Positions 27,357 to 37,144 are shown, counted from the stretch's first letter. The stretch: DNA of 64,000 bases from Curtobacterium ammoniigenes NBRC 101786 (GCF_001571045.1 NZ_BCSV01000004.1:248001-312000); one strand, 5' to 3'. The notes: generated by a model from the letters alone, not told the origin. Translations and numbers: made by a program.

Positions 27357-28589
27357 CTACTCTGTTGCGGCCAACTGGCCGCACGCTCCGTCGATCTCTT
27401 TGCCGCGCGTGTCCCGCAGTGTCGTCGGGATGCCCGCGGCGTTCAGTCGGCGCACGAACTCGTCCTGGACGGACTGCTCCGAGGCGTCCCACACCGAACC
27501 GGGAGTGGGGTTCAACGGAATCGGATTCACGTGCACCCACCCCTTGCCGCGCGCGTTGAGTTTCTCTGCGAGCAGATCAGCACGCCACGCGTGATCGTTC
27601 ATGTCGCGGATGAGCGCGTACTCGATGGACACGCGCCGGCCCGTCGCGTCGAAGTAGCCCCGCGCCGCGTCGAGTGCTTCGTCGACCTTCCAGCGCGAGT
27701 TCACGGGGATGAGCTCGTCGCGGAGCTCGTCGTCGGGGGCGTGCAGCGACAGCGCGAACGTCACCGGGATGTTCTCCGCCGCCAGCTTGTTGATCGCAGG
27801 AACGAGGCCGACCGTCGAGACGGTGATGCCGCGCGCACTCATCCCGAGCCCGTTCGGCTGCGCCGCGGTCATGACCCGGACGGCATCGATCACGCGCTTG
27901 TAGTTCGCGAGAGGCTCCCCCATGCCCATGAACACGATGTTCGTCACGCGCTCGGCGTCGACGCGATCCTGGCCGCCTTTGCCGCGGCGACCACCGAGCT
28001 CCCCCGCGGCGATCGCCGCGTTCGCTCGAACGATCTGCTCCACGATCTCGGCGGTCGACATGTTCCGCGTGAGGCCGGCCTGCCCTGTGGCGCAGAACGG
28101 GCAGTTCATGCCGCAGCCCGCTTGGGATGACACGCAGAGTGTGATGCGGCCCGGGTACCGCATGAGGACGGATTCCACGAGTGCACCGTCGTGCAGCTTC
28201 CAGAGGAACTTGATGGTGTCGCCTCGGTCCGTCTCGAGACGACGCGCCTCGGTCAACAGTGGCGGGAGCAGGCCAGCGACGAGCTCGGCGCGGGACGCCT
28301 CGGGGAGATCGGTCATCCGGGCCGGATCGGACGTGTAGTGCGCAAAGTAGTGGGTCGCGAGCTGCTTCGCCCGGAACTTGGGCAATCCGAGCTCGAGGAC
28401 CCGCGCCTCCCGCTCGGCGACCGAGAGATCGGCGAGGTGCACCGGAGGCTTTCCTCGCTTCGGCGACGAGAACTGCAGCAGCGGCCGGCCGTCTGCGCCC
28501 GTCTGCTGCTGCCATCCCTCGGCCCGTGGTCGCACCTGCGGGCGCGTCGCACCACCGGTTGCATGGGACGGGAGGCGCGTTGCAGGCAT
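27357..28589 (-). CDS. rlmN: 23S rRNA (adenine-2503-C2)/tRNA methyltransferase, radical SAM
   Basis: A 410-aa enzyme that methylates A2503 of 23S rRNA and A37 of some tRNAs. [18 protein letters not shown] (about 153) is the radical-SAM CxxxCxxC cluster site, [10 protein letters not shown] and [19 protein letters not shown] are family motifs, and the Cys in EIDGACGQL (about 403) is the methyl-carrying residue. The N-terminal 45 residues are a longer, basic extension. TACCCT (28602-28597, minus strand) lies 7 nt before the ATG, so it may be leaderless. Confidence 0.95.
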   Translation of the reverse strand: MPATRLPSHATGGATRPQVRPRAEGWQQQTGADGRPLLQFSSPKRGKPPVHLADLSVAEREARVLELGLPKFRAKQLATHYFAHYTSDPARMTDLPEASRAELVAGLLPPLLTEARRLETDRGDTIKFLWKLHDGALVESVLMRYPGRITLCVSSQAGCGMNCPFCATGQAGLTRNMSTAEIVEQIVRANAAIAAGELGGRRGKGGQDRVDAERVTNIVFMGMGEPLANYKRVIDAVRVMTAAQPNGLGMSARGITVSTVGLVPAINKLAAENIPVTFALSLHAPDDELRDELIPVNSRWKVDEALDAARGYFDATGRRVSIEYALIRDMNDHAWRADLLAEKLNARGKGWVHVNPIPLNPTPGSVWDASEQSVQDEFVRRLNAAGIPTTLRDTRGKEIDGACGQLAATE

Positions 28590-28691
28590 GCAGACAAGGG
28601 TACGTGACCGGGACGGCCGCGGACGGAGTCGCGCGTGACCGATCCCGAGCGCGCGTCGCGTCGCTGCTTCCCGAGCTCCTGCCAGAGCAGG

Positions 28692-29000
28692 CTAGGACCG
28701 GACGAGCCGTGCGATCGCTTCGGAGGCCTCCCGGATCTTTGCGTCCGCGGCCTCCGGTCCGTCGGCGATCGCGTCTTTCACGCAGTGCGCAAGGTGATCA
28801 TTGAGGAGACCGAGCGCCACCGACTCCAATGCCTTCGTCATCGCGGACACCTGCGTGAGGATGTCGATGCAGTACTGCTCCTCATCGACCATCCGCTGGA
28901 GTCCGCGCGCCTGCCCTTCGATTCGGCGCAAGCGCTTGCGGTAGTCGTCTTTCGCGGTGATGTAGCCGTGCTGGCGCTCGTGGTCGACCGCGTCGGACAT
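28692..29000 (-). CDS. CsoR/RcnR-family metal-sensing repressor
   Basis: A 102-aa all-helical repressor: RKRLRRIEGQARGLQRMVDE (about 21-40) is the family signature, and Cys in YCIDILTQ, His in LLNDHLAHC and the following Cys form the Cys-His-Cys Cu(I) site typical of CsoR. It would leave DNA on binding metal. GGGAGGA lies 6-7 nt before the ATG at 29000, which decides the start. Divergent from the permease with a GGTACCC palindrome between them. Confidence 0.9.
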   Translation of the reverse strand: MSDAVDHERQHGYITAKDDYRKRLRRIEGQARGLQRMVDEEQYCIDILTQVSAMTKALESVALGLLNDHLAHCVKDAIADGPEAADAKIREASEAIARLVRS

Positions 29001-29078
29001 CAGGGATCCTCCCAAATCGCAACCCATCGCACTCGACGAATACGACCTGGGGCGGAATACGGATTCGTCGAAACGCGC

Positions 29079-29111
29079 TACCGTGGATCGACGGTACCCC
29101 CCCAGGGTACC
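29079..29111 (+). promoter_or_regulatory. permease promoter with CsoR-type operator
   Basis: GGTACCC (29093-29099), five bases, GGGTACC (29105-29111) is a G/C-tract palindrome of the CsoR operator type (TACCC...GGGTA). TACCGT at 29079-29084 fits a -10 with transcription starting at the operator edge, so the repressor would block initiation of the permease gene. Confidence 0.72.
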
Positions 29112-29139
29112 CGAATCGCTCAATCAGGAGGGTCCCGCC

Positions 29140-30396
29140 ATGTTCATACTGAACTCGATCGGTGCGGCGCTTGCTGCGGCCGGCACGATGGGCTGGAAGA
29201 TTCTCTGGCCGCTGATCCTCGGCTTCACGCTCTCCGGGGTGATCCAAGCAGTCGTCAAGACCGAACGGATCACGGCACTGATGCGCGACGACGGACCGAA
29301 GTCGATCACCGTTGCGAGCCTCCTGGGCGCCGCGTCCTCGTCATGCTCTTACGCGGCGGTCGCACTCGCGCGGGCGCTCTTCCGGAAGGGCGCGAATTTC
29401 ACAGCGGCGATGGCGTTCGAGATCGCCTCGACGAACCTGGTCGTCGAACTCGGCCTGATCCTCGCGTTCATCATGGGATGGCAGTTCACGCTCGCCGAAT
29501 TCGTGGGCGGACCGCTCATGATCATTCTCATCGCGCTGGGATTCCGGCTCTGGATGCGCGGGCGCATCGTCGATGCTGCACGCGTCCAGGCTGATCGGGG
29601 CCTCGCTGGCTCGATGGAGGGCCACGCAGCCATGGACATGTCAGTCGGCGGGGACGCTTCGTTCGGCAAGCGACTGTTCTCGAAAGCCGGAATCGTCAGC
29701 ACCGCTCAATATTTTGTGATGGATTGGGGCGCAGTCCTGCGCGATATCGTCATCGGCCTGCTCATCGCGGGTGCGTTCGATGCGTGGGTGCCGAAGTCGT
29801 GGCTGCAGACGGTGTTCCTCGAGGGGCATCCCGTGCTGTCGTTCCTGATCGACCCGATCATCGGTCCTGTGCTCGCGGCAGTGAGCTTCGTGTGTTCGGT
29901 CGGTAACGTGCCGCTTGCGGCGGTGCTCTGGAACGGCGGTATCAGCTTCGGCGGGGTGGTCAGTTTCATCTTCGCCGACCTCATCATCATCCCGATCATC
30001 GTGATCTACCGGAAGTACTACGGCATGAAGGCGGCGCTCCGGATCACCGGTGTCTTCTATGGCGCGATGGTGATCGCCGGATACGTCGTGGAGCTCGTCT
30101 TCACACCGCTGCACCTCGTTCCGACGGACCGCCACCTGGCGATCAGCACGTTCGCGATCCGCTGGGACTACACGACTTGGCTCAACATCGCCTTCCTCGC
30201 GATCGCTGCGGGCCTCCTCATCGTGTTCACCCGGAGCGGATCCTGGCCCATGATGCGGATGATGGGAGGCGCACCGGACGCCGAGCACGACCACAGCGGT
30301 CACGAGCACGAGCACGACCACAGCGGTCACGAGCACGCACACGAGGCGCACGACCCTGCCCCGCACGACCACGCCGAGCACGAGCACGGGCACTGA
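29140..30396 (+). CDS. DUF318/UPF0718-type permease with His-rich C-terminus
   Basis: A 418-aa membrane protein with eight or more helices. GAASSSCSYAAVALARALF (about 66-84) and VSFVCSVGNVPLAAVLW (about 247-263) are the paired Cys-Ser motifs of the predicted permease family (YraQ/ArsP-like). The cytosolic tail holds repeats of EHDHSGHEH ending with about 20 His residues, a likely metal chelator. AGGAGGG lies 7 nt before the ATG. With CsoR next door it is probably a copper or similar metal efflux permease; the ion is inference. Confidence 0.85.
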   Translation: MFILNSIGAALAAAGTMGWKILWPLILGFTLSGVIQAVVKTERITALMRDDGPKSITVASLLGAASSSCSYAAVALARALFRKGANFTAAMAFEIASTNLVVELGLILAFIMGWQFTLAEFVGGPLMIILIALGFRLWMRGRIVDAARVQADRGLAGSMEGHAAMDMSVGGDASFGKRLFSKAGIVSTAQYFVMDWGAVLRDIVIGLLIAGAFDAWVPKSWLQTVFLEGHPVLSFLIDPIIGPVLAAVSFVCSVGNVPLAAVLWNGGISFGGVVSFIFADLIIIPIIVIYRKYYGMKAALRITGVFYGAMVIAGYVVELVFTPLHLVPTDRHLAISTFAIRWDYTTWLNIAFLAIAAGLLIVFTRSGSWPMMRMMGGAPDAEHDHSGHEHEHDHSGHEHAHEAHDPAPHDHAEHEHGH

Positions 30397-30450
30397 TCGG
30401 ACCGGGCGTTCGCACTCCCCCGAGTCGCCCGACCGACTTCTGAAGGAACG

Positions 30451-31668
30451 TCACTCGCCGGCGCGATCCCCCATCTGCCGCAACAGCAGTGGGCCCGACG
30501 CGAGAATGAGCACGATGATCAGCCCCGCGAACGCGAGTGCCACCCAGATCAGCGGCAGCCAGATGAGGGCGACGCCGATCAGAAGCGGTGGAATGGTGAG
30601 GCCGACATATGCGAGGAGGAAGATGCCCGCGAGCACCTGCCCCTGCTGACCTTCCTCGGCCAGACCACCAGCAGCGGTGAGGGCGCCCCGGAACACCAGG
30701 CCGACCCCGATTCCGGCGATGACGCCGCCGCCCAGGAACAACGCCAAACCGCGCGACACATCGCCGACTCCGATCGCCACCATCCCTGCGACCATCGAGA
30801 CAACACCGGTCAACAACTGCCGCCGGACAGCGACTCGAGCGAACACGACCTGCGCCACCGCCGCTGAGGCCAGCACGGCGAAGGCAGCGAATCCGGCGAG
30901 GACTCTGCTCCGGTCCCCGATCGACGTGGCGAGGAAGGTCGGCGCGACCGCTCCGAAAAAGGCGCTGATCGCGAAGGCGGCGAACGCGCCCACCCCGGCC
31001 GCCCAGTAGGGCGCGCGATTCTCGCGTGGCACCGTGATGCGCTGCGGGTGCCATCGCACCCGCTCCCGAGGTGGCGAAACCGTCTCCGGCACGAACGCGA
31101 TCGCGAGGGCGGCGAGCGCGATGAGCACCACGTACACCGCATACGACACGACGAGTGGTGACGGCGCAACGACGGACAGCACACCTGCGATCAGCGGCCC
31201 GATCGCGAGCCCGCCGAGGTTTGCAACGCCGGCGAGCGTCGTCGCCAACGTGGGCGAGCCTCCCGCCCGTGCGCGTAACTCGCCGAGCGCGGCGGTCGCC
31301 GTCGCCGTGAGCGTCCCCACCCCGAGCCCGCTGACGAATCGAGCGACGAGCAACAAGACCACGCCGTGGAACAGCACGAACATGATCGCGGAGACGAACA
31401 GCAGCGCGGCGGAGACGAGCATCATGCGCCTCCGCCCCACCCAGTCGCTCACGTGCCCGGCGAGCAGGAGCGACACGATCACTCCGAAGGAGTACATCGC
31501 GAAGATCGCGGTGACCACGACGGTCGGGAATCGGTCGCGCTGCTCGTAGAGCCCGTAGAGCGGTGTCGGAAGCGTCGTGAACGACATCAGCGTGAAGAAG
31601 GCGGCCGCGGTGATCCAGAACGCTACTTGCGGCGTGAGGGTCGGAACCCGGCGCTTCGAATTCGGCAC
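30451..31668 (-). CDS. MFS transporter
   Basis: A 405-aa transporter with about 12 helices. GHVSDWVGRRRMMLVSAA (about 69-86) is the loop-2 MFS motif; LVARFVSGLGVGTLTATATAA fits helix 4 of drug-efflux members. Substrate unknown. Start placed at the second of two adjacent GTG codons because TAGCGT (31681-31676, minus strand) ends 7 nt before it; the first GTG (31671) is only 4 nt away. Convergent with the metal permease; 54 bp separate the stops. Confidence 0.85.
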   Translation of the reverse strand: MPNSKRRVPTLTPQVAFWITAAAFFTLMSFTTLPTPLYGLYEQRDRFPTVVVTAIFAMYSFGVIVSLLLAGHVSDWVGRRRMMLVSAALLFVSAIMFVLFHGVVLLLVARFVSGLGVGTLTATATAALGELRARAGGSPTLATTLAGVANLGGLAIGPLIAGVLSVVAPSPLVVSYAVYVVLIALAALAIAFVPETVSPPRERVRWHPQRITVPRENRAPYWAAGVGAFAAFAISAFFGAVAPTFLATSIGDRSRVLAGFAAFAVLASAAVAQVVFARVAVRRQLLTGVVSMVAGMVAIGVGDVSRGLALFLGGGVIAGIGVGLVFRGALTAAGGLAEEGQQGQVLAGIFLLAYVGLTIPPLLIGVALIWLPLIWVALAFAGLIIVLILASGPLLLRQMGDRAGE

Positions 31669-31743
31669 CACGCTGACGCTACGCGCCCTCGGGCTGGTCG
31701 CGTCGGCCTGACTGTCCGGGCCGCGCCCGGAGCCTCGCACACC

Positions 31744-33590
31744 TCAGCGAGCGCTCCGCCGGCGTTGGTCGACAAGCAGCAGGACACCCGCGCCCGAAAG
31801 GCCGACACCGAGAGCGATCCAGAGGCCGATCGGTCCGCTTCCCGTGAAGGCCAGCGAACCCGTCGCGAGCGTCGCACCCAGGCCGTTGTACGCGGCAGAG
31901 TCGTGCCGTCGGGCGCCACCGCGATGACCTGGTAGTAGTACGTCACTCCGGGAAGCAGTCCGGTTACCACCCAACTCGTTGACGCCGCGGTCGCCTCGAA
32001 CGGCGCTCCCGCGACGAGCGAGCCGAGGTTCTTGCTCGTGGAGACGAGGATCCGGTAGCCCGCGGCGCCGTGGACGGCGCTCCAGCGCGCGGTGAGCGTC
32101 GTTTGGCTCGATCCCGCGATCGGTGTGGTGTTCGTGATGGAGGCGGCCGTCACGGTGATCGGGCCGGTCGCCGTCGCCGTGTCGTACGATTCGTCGCCGC
32201 TGTAGAGCGCGGTGATGGTGGTCAGGCCCGGCTCGATCGCATCGGTTGCACAGGTCAGGGAGGGCAGTTCCGCGGTACAGAGCACCCGACCATTCGCCGA
32301 GAACTGCACGGAGCCGGTGGCGTCCGCAGGGATGCCCGTGGCACTCAGGGTGGCAGTATCGCCCCACGTCCCGGTCGTCGCGCTGGTCCGCACCTGCAGC
32401 ACGAACCGCTGCGGCGTCACTGTGAGGCGGATTGGCGAACCAGCGCTCCCGGCGTAGTTCGCGTCACCCGAGTATGTCGGCGTCACGGCATATGTTCCGC
32501 CCGGAACCGTCGTGTTCGTCTGGCAGGACGGAGCGAGCGCGAGCTCGATCGTGTAGAGGATCGTGCCATCCGCTGAGCGGAACACCACCGTACCGGTCGC
32601 GCCGACCGGGAGATTCGCTGCCGTGAACGTCACAGCAGTCCCGTGTCCCACGGTCAGTGGCGAGCTCGTCGCAGCCGAAGTCGCGCTGCCGGAGGCTGCC
32701 GCTTGGACGCTCGTCGCAGCGCGGCCAACGTTGAGCGTGATCTGCCCCGCAGTCGTGTAGGGAGCGTTGTTCGCGTCGCCCTCGTAGGTCGCGGCGATTG
32801 CGTAGCTGCCGGCGGGGAGCGACGAACTGCTGTCGCACGCTGTGCTGTCGCCAGCGATGCGCACGGTGGCGGTGCAGAGGATGTCACCCGATGCGTCCGT
32901 GTAGTCGATCGTTCTGGTTGCATCAGCGGGGAGATTCGTCACGGCGAGCGTTGCGACGGCTCCGTAGCTCACCGACGCGGTCTGCGCGCCGTCGACCGTT
33001 GCGGTGAGCGCCGGCTGCGCTTTGGCCACGGTGAGCTGGATCGCGTTTGCCACGGCTGCCGCGTAGTTCGAGTCGCCGCTGTACGTGGCGGTCACGGTGT
33101 AGACACCTGCCGCCAGCACGGAAGCCGTGTCGCAGGATCCCGTCGTGCTCGAGGTGAGATCGACGGTGCACAGCGTTGCGCCGGCAGACGTGGTGAATCG
33201 GACGGTTCCTGTTGCGTCGGACGGGATTCCGAGGGTGCTGAGGACAGCCGAGTCGCCGTGCACGATCGTGTCGTGGGTCACCCCGTCAGCGGTTGCGGAG
33301 ACGGTGACATCGGCAACGGTGACGGTGAGTCGAACGCTCGCGCTGGTCGCCGAGGTGTAGTTGCTGTCTCCTGACCACGCGACCGTGACGGAGTGAGCCC
33401 CGGCCGCAAGCCCGGATGGGGACTGGCAGCTCGGTGCGCTGACTGTCGTCGTGCAGGAGAGCGTCCCATCGATGAAGATCTGCAGCGCTGAAGCGGGGTC
33501 GGCATTCGCGGGAAGGCCCGTCTGCGCGTTGCGATCGTATTGGACCGCTGCGAATGATCGAGCGTCGCTCATCACCCCGAAGCGGGGCAC
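31744..33590 (-). pseudogene. Ig-repeat cell-wall protein broken by a frameshift and missing its signal peptide
   Basis: The minus frame encodes five to six Big-type Ig domains, each with a GDSNY/GDANY turn and a Cys pair, then a fibronectin-III-like part (YRILVSTSKNLGSLV ... GVTYYYQVIAVAPDGTT). Near 31905 the frame runs into nonsense, while the next frame resumes as SAAYNGLGATLATGS and LAFTGSGPIGLWIALGVG, a LAxTG sortase site with helix and Arg tail. One missing base would join them. The N-terminus (MSDARSFAAVQYDR at 33572, or GTG at 33590) enters mid-domain with no signal peptide. Likely a decaying surface protein; a sequencing error at the frameshift is possible. Confidence 0.75.
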
Positions 33591-33613
33591 GCGGCGAGCG
33601 CCGCGTGCCCCGC
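33582..33613. terminator. strong 15-bp stem terminator
   Basis: GCGGGGCACGCGGCG (33582-33596), two bases, and its exact complement (33599-33613) form a perfect stem just after the aldo/keto reductase stop. It ends at the apparent start of the broken Ig-repeat gene, so that gene lies behind a terminator with no room for a promoter before a GTG start at 33590. Confidence 0.85.
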
Positions 33614-33627
33614 GTTGGATTCTCTCG

Positions 33628-34638
33628 TCAGGCCTCGCGCGTCTTCGGTGAGCTGTCCTTCGTGCGCTCCGGGTCGCGTTCGATGACGCCGTCGAGCGCG
33701 CTGTCGATGCGCTGGATCGCGTCGGACGGAATCGTCACGCCGGCAGCGCCAGCATTGTCGTGCACCTGCTCGGGACGGGATGCACCGATGATCGCCGACG
33801 CGACGTTCTCGTTCTGCAGCACCCACGCGACGGCGAGCTGCGCCATCGACAGGTTCAGCTCCTCGGCAATCGGCTTCAGCTGCTGGACTCGCTCGAGCAC
33901 GTCGTCACGCATCCACCGCCCGATCATGCGCGCGCCGCCCTTGTCGTCGGTCGCACGCGAGCCCTCGGGCAGCGGCTGGCCGGGCTGGTACTTTCCGGTC
34001 AGCACTCCCTGTGCGATTGGGGACCACACGATCTGGGAGACGCCCAGCTCCTTCGATGCAGGCACAACCTCGCCCTCGATCACTCGCCAGAGCGCCGAGT
34101 ACTGCGGCTGGTTCGAGATGAGCTGCACACCGAGCTCCGTCGCGAGCTTGTGGCCGGCGCGGAGCTGTTCGGCGGTCCACTCCGACACACCGATGTAGAG
34201 CACCTTGCCCTGACGAACGATGTCGGCAAATGCCTGCATCGTCTCTTCGAGCGGTGTCTCATAGTCGAAACGGTGCGCCTGGTACAGATCGACATAGTCG
34301 GTCTGGAGGCGACGCAACGAACCGTTGATCGACTCCAGAATGTGCTTCCGCGACAGACCGGTGTCGTTGTGCTGCTTCGGGCCGGTGGGGCCGAACACCT
34401 TTGTCGCGATCTCCAGCGATTCGCGGCGCTGGCCCTTCAGCGCTTCACCGAGGACGGTCTCAGCACCCGTGTTCGCGTACACGTCCGCCGTGTCGAACGT
34501 TGTGATGCCCTCGTCGAGGGCGGCGCGCACACATGCGATCGCCGCGTCGTTCTCGACCTGTGACGCGTGGGTCAGCCAGTTGCCATAGGTGATCTCGGAG
34601 ACCTTCAGACCCGAGTTGCCCAGGTAGCGGTATTCCAT
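33628..34638 (-). CDS. aldo/keto reductase
   Basis: A 336-aa NADPH-dependent TIM-barrel reductase. FDTADVYANTGAETVLGEAL (about 47-66) holds catalytic Asp and Tyr, ATKVFGP the Lys strand, DLYQAHRFDYETP the His strand, and IIGASRPEQVHDN the NADPH phosphate loop. The sequence is of the YghZ/Kv-beta-like AKR group. GGAAGGA lies 7 nt before the ATG. A 16-bp palindrome (34655-34670) sits just upstream of the ribosome site and is a likely operator. Confidence 0.92.
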   Translation of the reverse strand: MEYRYLGNSGLKVSEITYGNWLTHASQVENDAAIACVRAALDEGITTFDTADVYANTGAETVLGEALKGQRRESLEIATKVFGPTGPKQHNDTGLSRKHILESINGSLRRLQTDYVDLYQAHRFDYETPLEETMQAFADIVRQGKVLYIGVSEWTAEQLRAGHKLATELGVQLISNQPQYSALWRVIEGEVVPASKELGVSQIVWSPIAQGVLTGKYQPGQPLPEGSRATDDKGGARMIGRWMRDDVLERVQQLKPIAEELNLSMAQLAVAWVLQNENVASAIIGASRPEQVHDNAGAAGVTIPSDAIQRIDSALDGVIERDPERTKDSSPKTREA

Positions 34639-34654
34639 TCCATGGTCCTTCCGT

Positions 34655-34670
34655 GCCGAATCGATTCGGC
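34655..34670. promoter_or_regulatory. 16-bp palindrome with core CGAATCGATTCG
   Basis: GCCGAATCGATTCGGC is perfectly symmetric and lies 17-32 nt upstream of the aldo/keto reductase start. The AATCGATT core with central CG is of LacI-family type. The same 12-bp core recurs at 39970-39981. Confidence 0.6.
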
Positions 34671-34768
34671 GTCCTCGAACGACGGTAGTCCGCTGGTAGC
34701 GTTCGCGCCGAACCAGCCCGCGTTTTTCGCGGCCAGGCCGACGATCAAGCCACTCCTGAGGAGTCCAC

Positions 34769-35155
34769 ATGAAACGCGTCAGAGTCGTCTCTGTACCGGT
34801 CAGCGATCAGGAGCGCGCGAAGCGCTTCTACACGGAACAGGTCGGGCTCGTGGTGCTCGCGGAGTCGACGTTCGGGCCCGGCATGCACTGGATCCAGGTC
34901 GGTCCGGAGGGCGGAGAGGCGTCGCTCACACTCGTCACCTGGTTCGACTCGATGCCCGCGGGGTCCTTACGCGGGCTCGTGATCGACTGCGACGACCTCA
35001 ATGCGGACTACGAGGCGATGCTCGAGCGCGGCGTTCCGTTCCTTGCACCGCCCGCCGAGATGCCCGGCGGCGTGTTCGCGTCGTTCCTCGATCCGGACGG
35101 CAACCAGATCGCACTCCGCCAGGACACCTTCACATATCCGTCGCCGGCGGCCTGA
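34769..35155 (+). CDS. VOC-superfamily (glyoxalase-like) protein
   Basis: A 128-aa single-module pair of beta-alpha-beta-beta-beta units: VVSVPVSDQERAKRFYTEQVG opens the first, and LRGLVIDCDDLNADYEAML and FASFLDPDGNQIAL the second, ending with the usual metal-site Glu/Gln region. Function within VOC (isomerase, dioxygenase, resistance) is not readable. GAGGAG lies 6 nt before the ATG. Divergent from the aldo/keto reductase. Confidence 0.85.
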   Translation: MKRVRVVSVPVSDQERAKRFYTEQVGLVVLAESTFGPGMHWIQVGPEGGEASLTLVTWFDSMPAGSLRGLVIDCDDLNADYEAMLERGVPFLAPPAEMPGGVFASFLDPDGNQIALRQDTFTYPSPAA

Positions 35156-35291
35156 CTGCGCTGATCGGATGCGTCTGAGCCGAACGGGACGGGGCGCAGC
35201 CTTGAGTGATCGGCGGGCGCGCTGCATCTGCTGCGCGAACACCGCGGCTCCGGCGGCACGTTGCTGGAGCCCTGATCCTCCGGGAGTAACC

Positions 35292-36440
35292 GTGAAAGCA
35301 GTCGTTTACAAGGGCCCGTTCGACGTTCAGACCGAGACGGTCGACGACCCGAAGATCGAAGCCCCTCTCGATGCCATTGTGCAGATCACGACGGCGAACA
35401 TCTGCGGCTCCGATCTGCATCCCTACGAAGGACGTGTCGACTTCCAGTCCGGCATGGTGCTGGGCCACGAGAACATGGGCGTCGTCGTCGAGGTCGGAAA
35501 TGCGGTCAATCGCATCAGCGTCGGCGACCGGGTGTCCGTTCCGTTCAACATGGCGTGCGGGACCTGCCGCAACTGCAACGCCGGTTGGACCTCGGCGTGT
35601 CTGCGTGCAAATCCGAGTGGCCAGCCGGGCGCCGGCTACGGCTATCCGATGATGGGCCCGTACTGGGGCGGCCAGGCGGAATACCTTCGGGTCCCGTGGG
35701 CGGACTTCAACCTGCTCCACCTTCCGGCCGGACGCGAGCACGAGAACGACTTCACGATGCTCTCCGACATCTTCCCGACGGGCTATCACGGAACGGAACT
35801 CGCCGGCGTTGCACCCGGGAAGACCGTCGCAATCTTCGGGGCGGGTCCGGTGGGAATCATGGCCGCACATAGCGCGATGCTGCGGGGCGCCTCCCAAGTA
35901 TTCGTCGTCGATCAGGAGCCGGACCGTCTCCGGCTTGTCGAGCACTACGGCGCGACCCCTATCAACGCCGCGGAGACGGACGTCGCGCAGGCGATCATGG
36001 ACGGCACCGACGGATTCGGCGTCGACTGCGGTGTTGAAGCGGTGGGCTACCAGGCGCACGATCACACCGGCAAGGAGCATCCGTCGATGACACTGGACAC
36101 CTTGATCGAAGTAGTCCGCGCGACGGGCCGGATCGGTGTCGTGGGCGTCTATGAGCCGGAGGACCCGGACGCAGCGACCGAGACCGCGAAGCAGGGCCGC
36201 GTCGCCTTCGACTGGGGCACAGCCTGGACGAAGGGAATCGCCTTCGGCACCGGTCAGTGTCCTGTCAAGCGCTACAACATCGAGCTCCGCGACCTGATCA
36301 TCCGCGGACGCGCACACCCCGGGGACATCGTCTCGCAGGAGCTCACGCTCGATGAGGCGCCGGGGGCCTACAAGCACTTCGACGACCGCGAGGACGGCTG
36401 GACGAAGGTTGTGCTGCACCCAGAGCGCGCTGCCGCCTGA
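35292..36440 (+). CDS. zinc-dependent alcohol dehydrogenase, formaldehyde-dehydrogenase-like
   Basis: A 382-aa MDR dehydrogenase. ANICGSDLHPYEGR (about 36-49) has the catalytic-zinc Cys-x-x-Asp region, GHENMGVVVEVG the His-Glu pair, CGTCRNCNAGWTSAC the four-Cys structural zinc lobe, and VAIFGAGPVGIMAAH the NAD Rossmann loop. The long insertion DHTGKEHPSMTLDTLIEVVR is typical of glutathione-independent formaldehyde dehydrogenase relatives (FdhA type). GTG start; AGTAAC precedes it, and no strong ribosome site is visible. Confidence 0.88.
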   Translation: MKAVVYKGPFDVQTETVDDPKIEAPLDAIVQITTANICGSDLHPYEGRVDFQSGMVLGHENMGVVVEVGNAVNRISVGDRVSVPFNMACGTCRNCNAGWTSACLRANPSGQPGAGYGYPMMGPYWGGQAEYLRVPWADFNLLHLPAGREHENDFTMLSDIFPTGYHGTELAGVAPGKTVAIFGAGPVGIMAAHSAMLRGASQVFVVDQEPDRLRLVEHYGATPINAAETDVAQAIMDGTDGFGVDCGVEAVGYQAHDHTGKEHPSMTLDTLIEVVRATGRIGVVGVYEPEDPDAATETAKQGRVAFDWGTAWTKGIAFGTGQCPVKRYNIELRDLIIRGRAHPGDIVSQELTLDEAPGAYKHFDDREDGWTKVVLHPERAAA

Positions 36441-36499
36441 TCGTTGTGCCGGCGGCGCTGCTTGCGCCGAGTCATAAGGGGGCGCGTACCGTCTGATCG

Positions 36500-37144
36500 G
36501 TGCAATGGGACGCGATCGTGCTCGCCGGCGGCCGTTCGTCGCGGATGGGTGGCGTGGACAAGATGCTCCTCGCCGTCGATGAGCGGCCGCTGCTCGCACA
36601 CGCGTTGGAAGCTGTGACCGAGGCGCGGCAGGTGGTCGCCGTCGGCCCGGCACGAGCGCTCATGCGACCGTCGTCGGTCGTCCCGCCGGTGCGCTGGGTC
36701 CGCGAGAGCCCGCCGTTCGGAGGGCCGGCCGCCGCCGTCGCCGCCGGTCTGGAGGCGCTCCACCGTTCCGCCACCCCATCTCCGTTCGTCATCGTCGTCG
36801 CTTCCGATCTGCCAGCGGCCGAGCGTGCTGTGCCCCGGTTGGTCGATCTCGCTGTGCACGGGTGTTCCACGAGCGCCCAGATCGACGGCATCGACGGGTG
36901 GATCGCGGTGGACGCGGATGGGCGTCGGCAGCCGCTGCTGGCCATCTATCGGAGCGCGCCCCTGCGGAGCGCTGTGGAGGCGATCAGTTCCACAGGCTCG
37001 CTCGATGGCCTGTCGATGCGGCGCCTCCTCGCTACGCTCAGCCTGCGGGATGTCCCGCTCGAGGCCGCGCTCACCGCGGACGTCGACACACCGGAACAGC
37101 TCGCAGCGGCACAACGCGCCGCAGCCGAGGAAAGGACCCGATGA
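36500..37144 (+). CDS. MobA-like molybdopterin guanylyltransferase / NTP transferase
   Basis: A 214-aa nucleotidyltransferase. VLAGGRSSRMGGVDKMLLAV (about 6-25) is the GGxSxRMGxDK nucleotide-binding loop and VIVVASDLPAAER the metal-binding Asp strand. It likely attaches GMP or CMP to molybdopterin. First gene of a three-gene cofactor operon. GTG start; TACCGT (36487-36492) ends 7 nt upstream, consistent with a leaderless message. Its TGA overlaps the next gene's ATG region. Confidence 0.87.
   Translation: MQWDAIVLAGGRSSRMGGVDKMLLAVDERPLLAHALEAVTEARQVVAVGPARALMRPSSVVPPVRWVRESPPFGGPAAAVAAGLEALHRSATPSPFVIVVASDLPAAERAVPRLVDLAVHGCSTSAQIDGIDGWIAVDADGRRQPLLAIYRSAPLRSAVEAISSTGSLDGLSMRRLLATLSLRDVPLEAALTADVDTPEQLAAAQRAAAEERTR

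Noticed and set aside
31880-31930. programmed frameshift in the Ig-repeat gene
   Set aside because: No slippery heptamer or downstream stem is visible and the gene also lacks a signal peptide, so decay or a base-call error is simpler.
34567-35178. 203-aa plus-strand frame across the aldo/keto reductase and VOC genes
   Set aside because: Crosses a divergent promoter region and reads the VOC gene out of frame.
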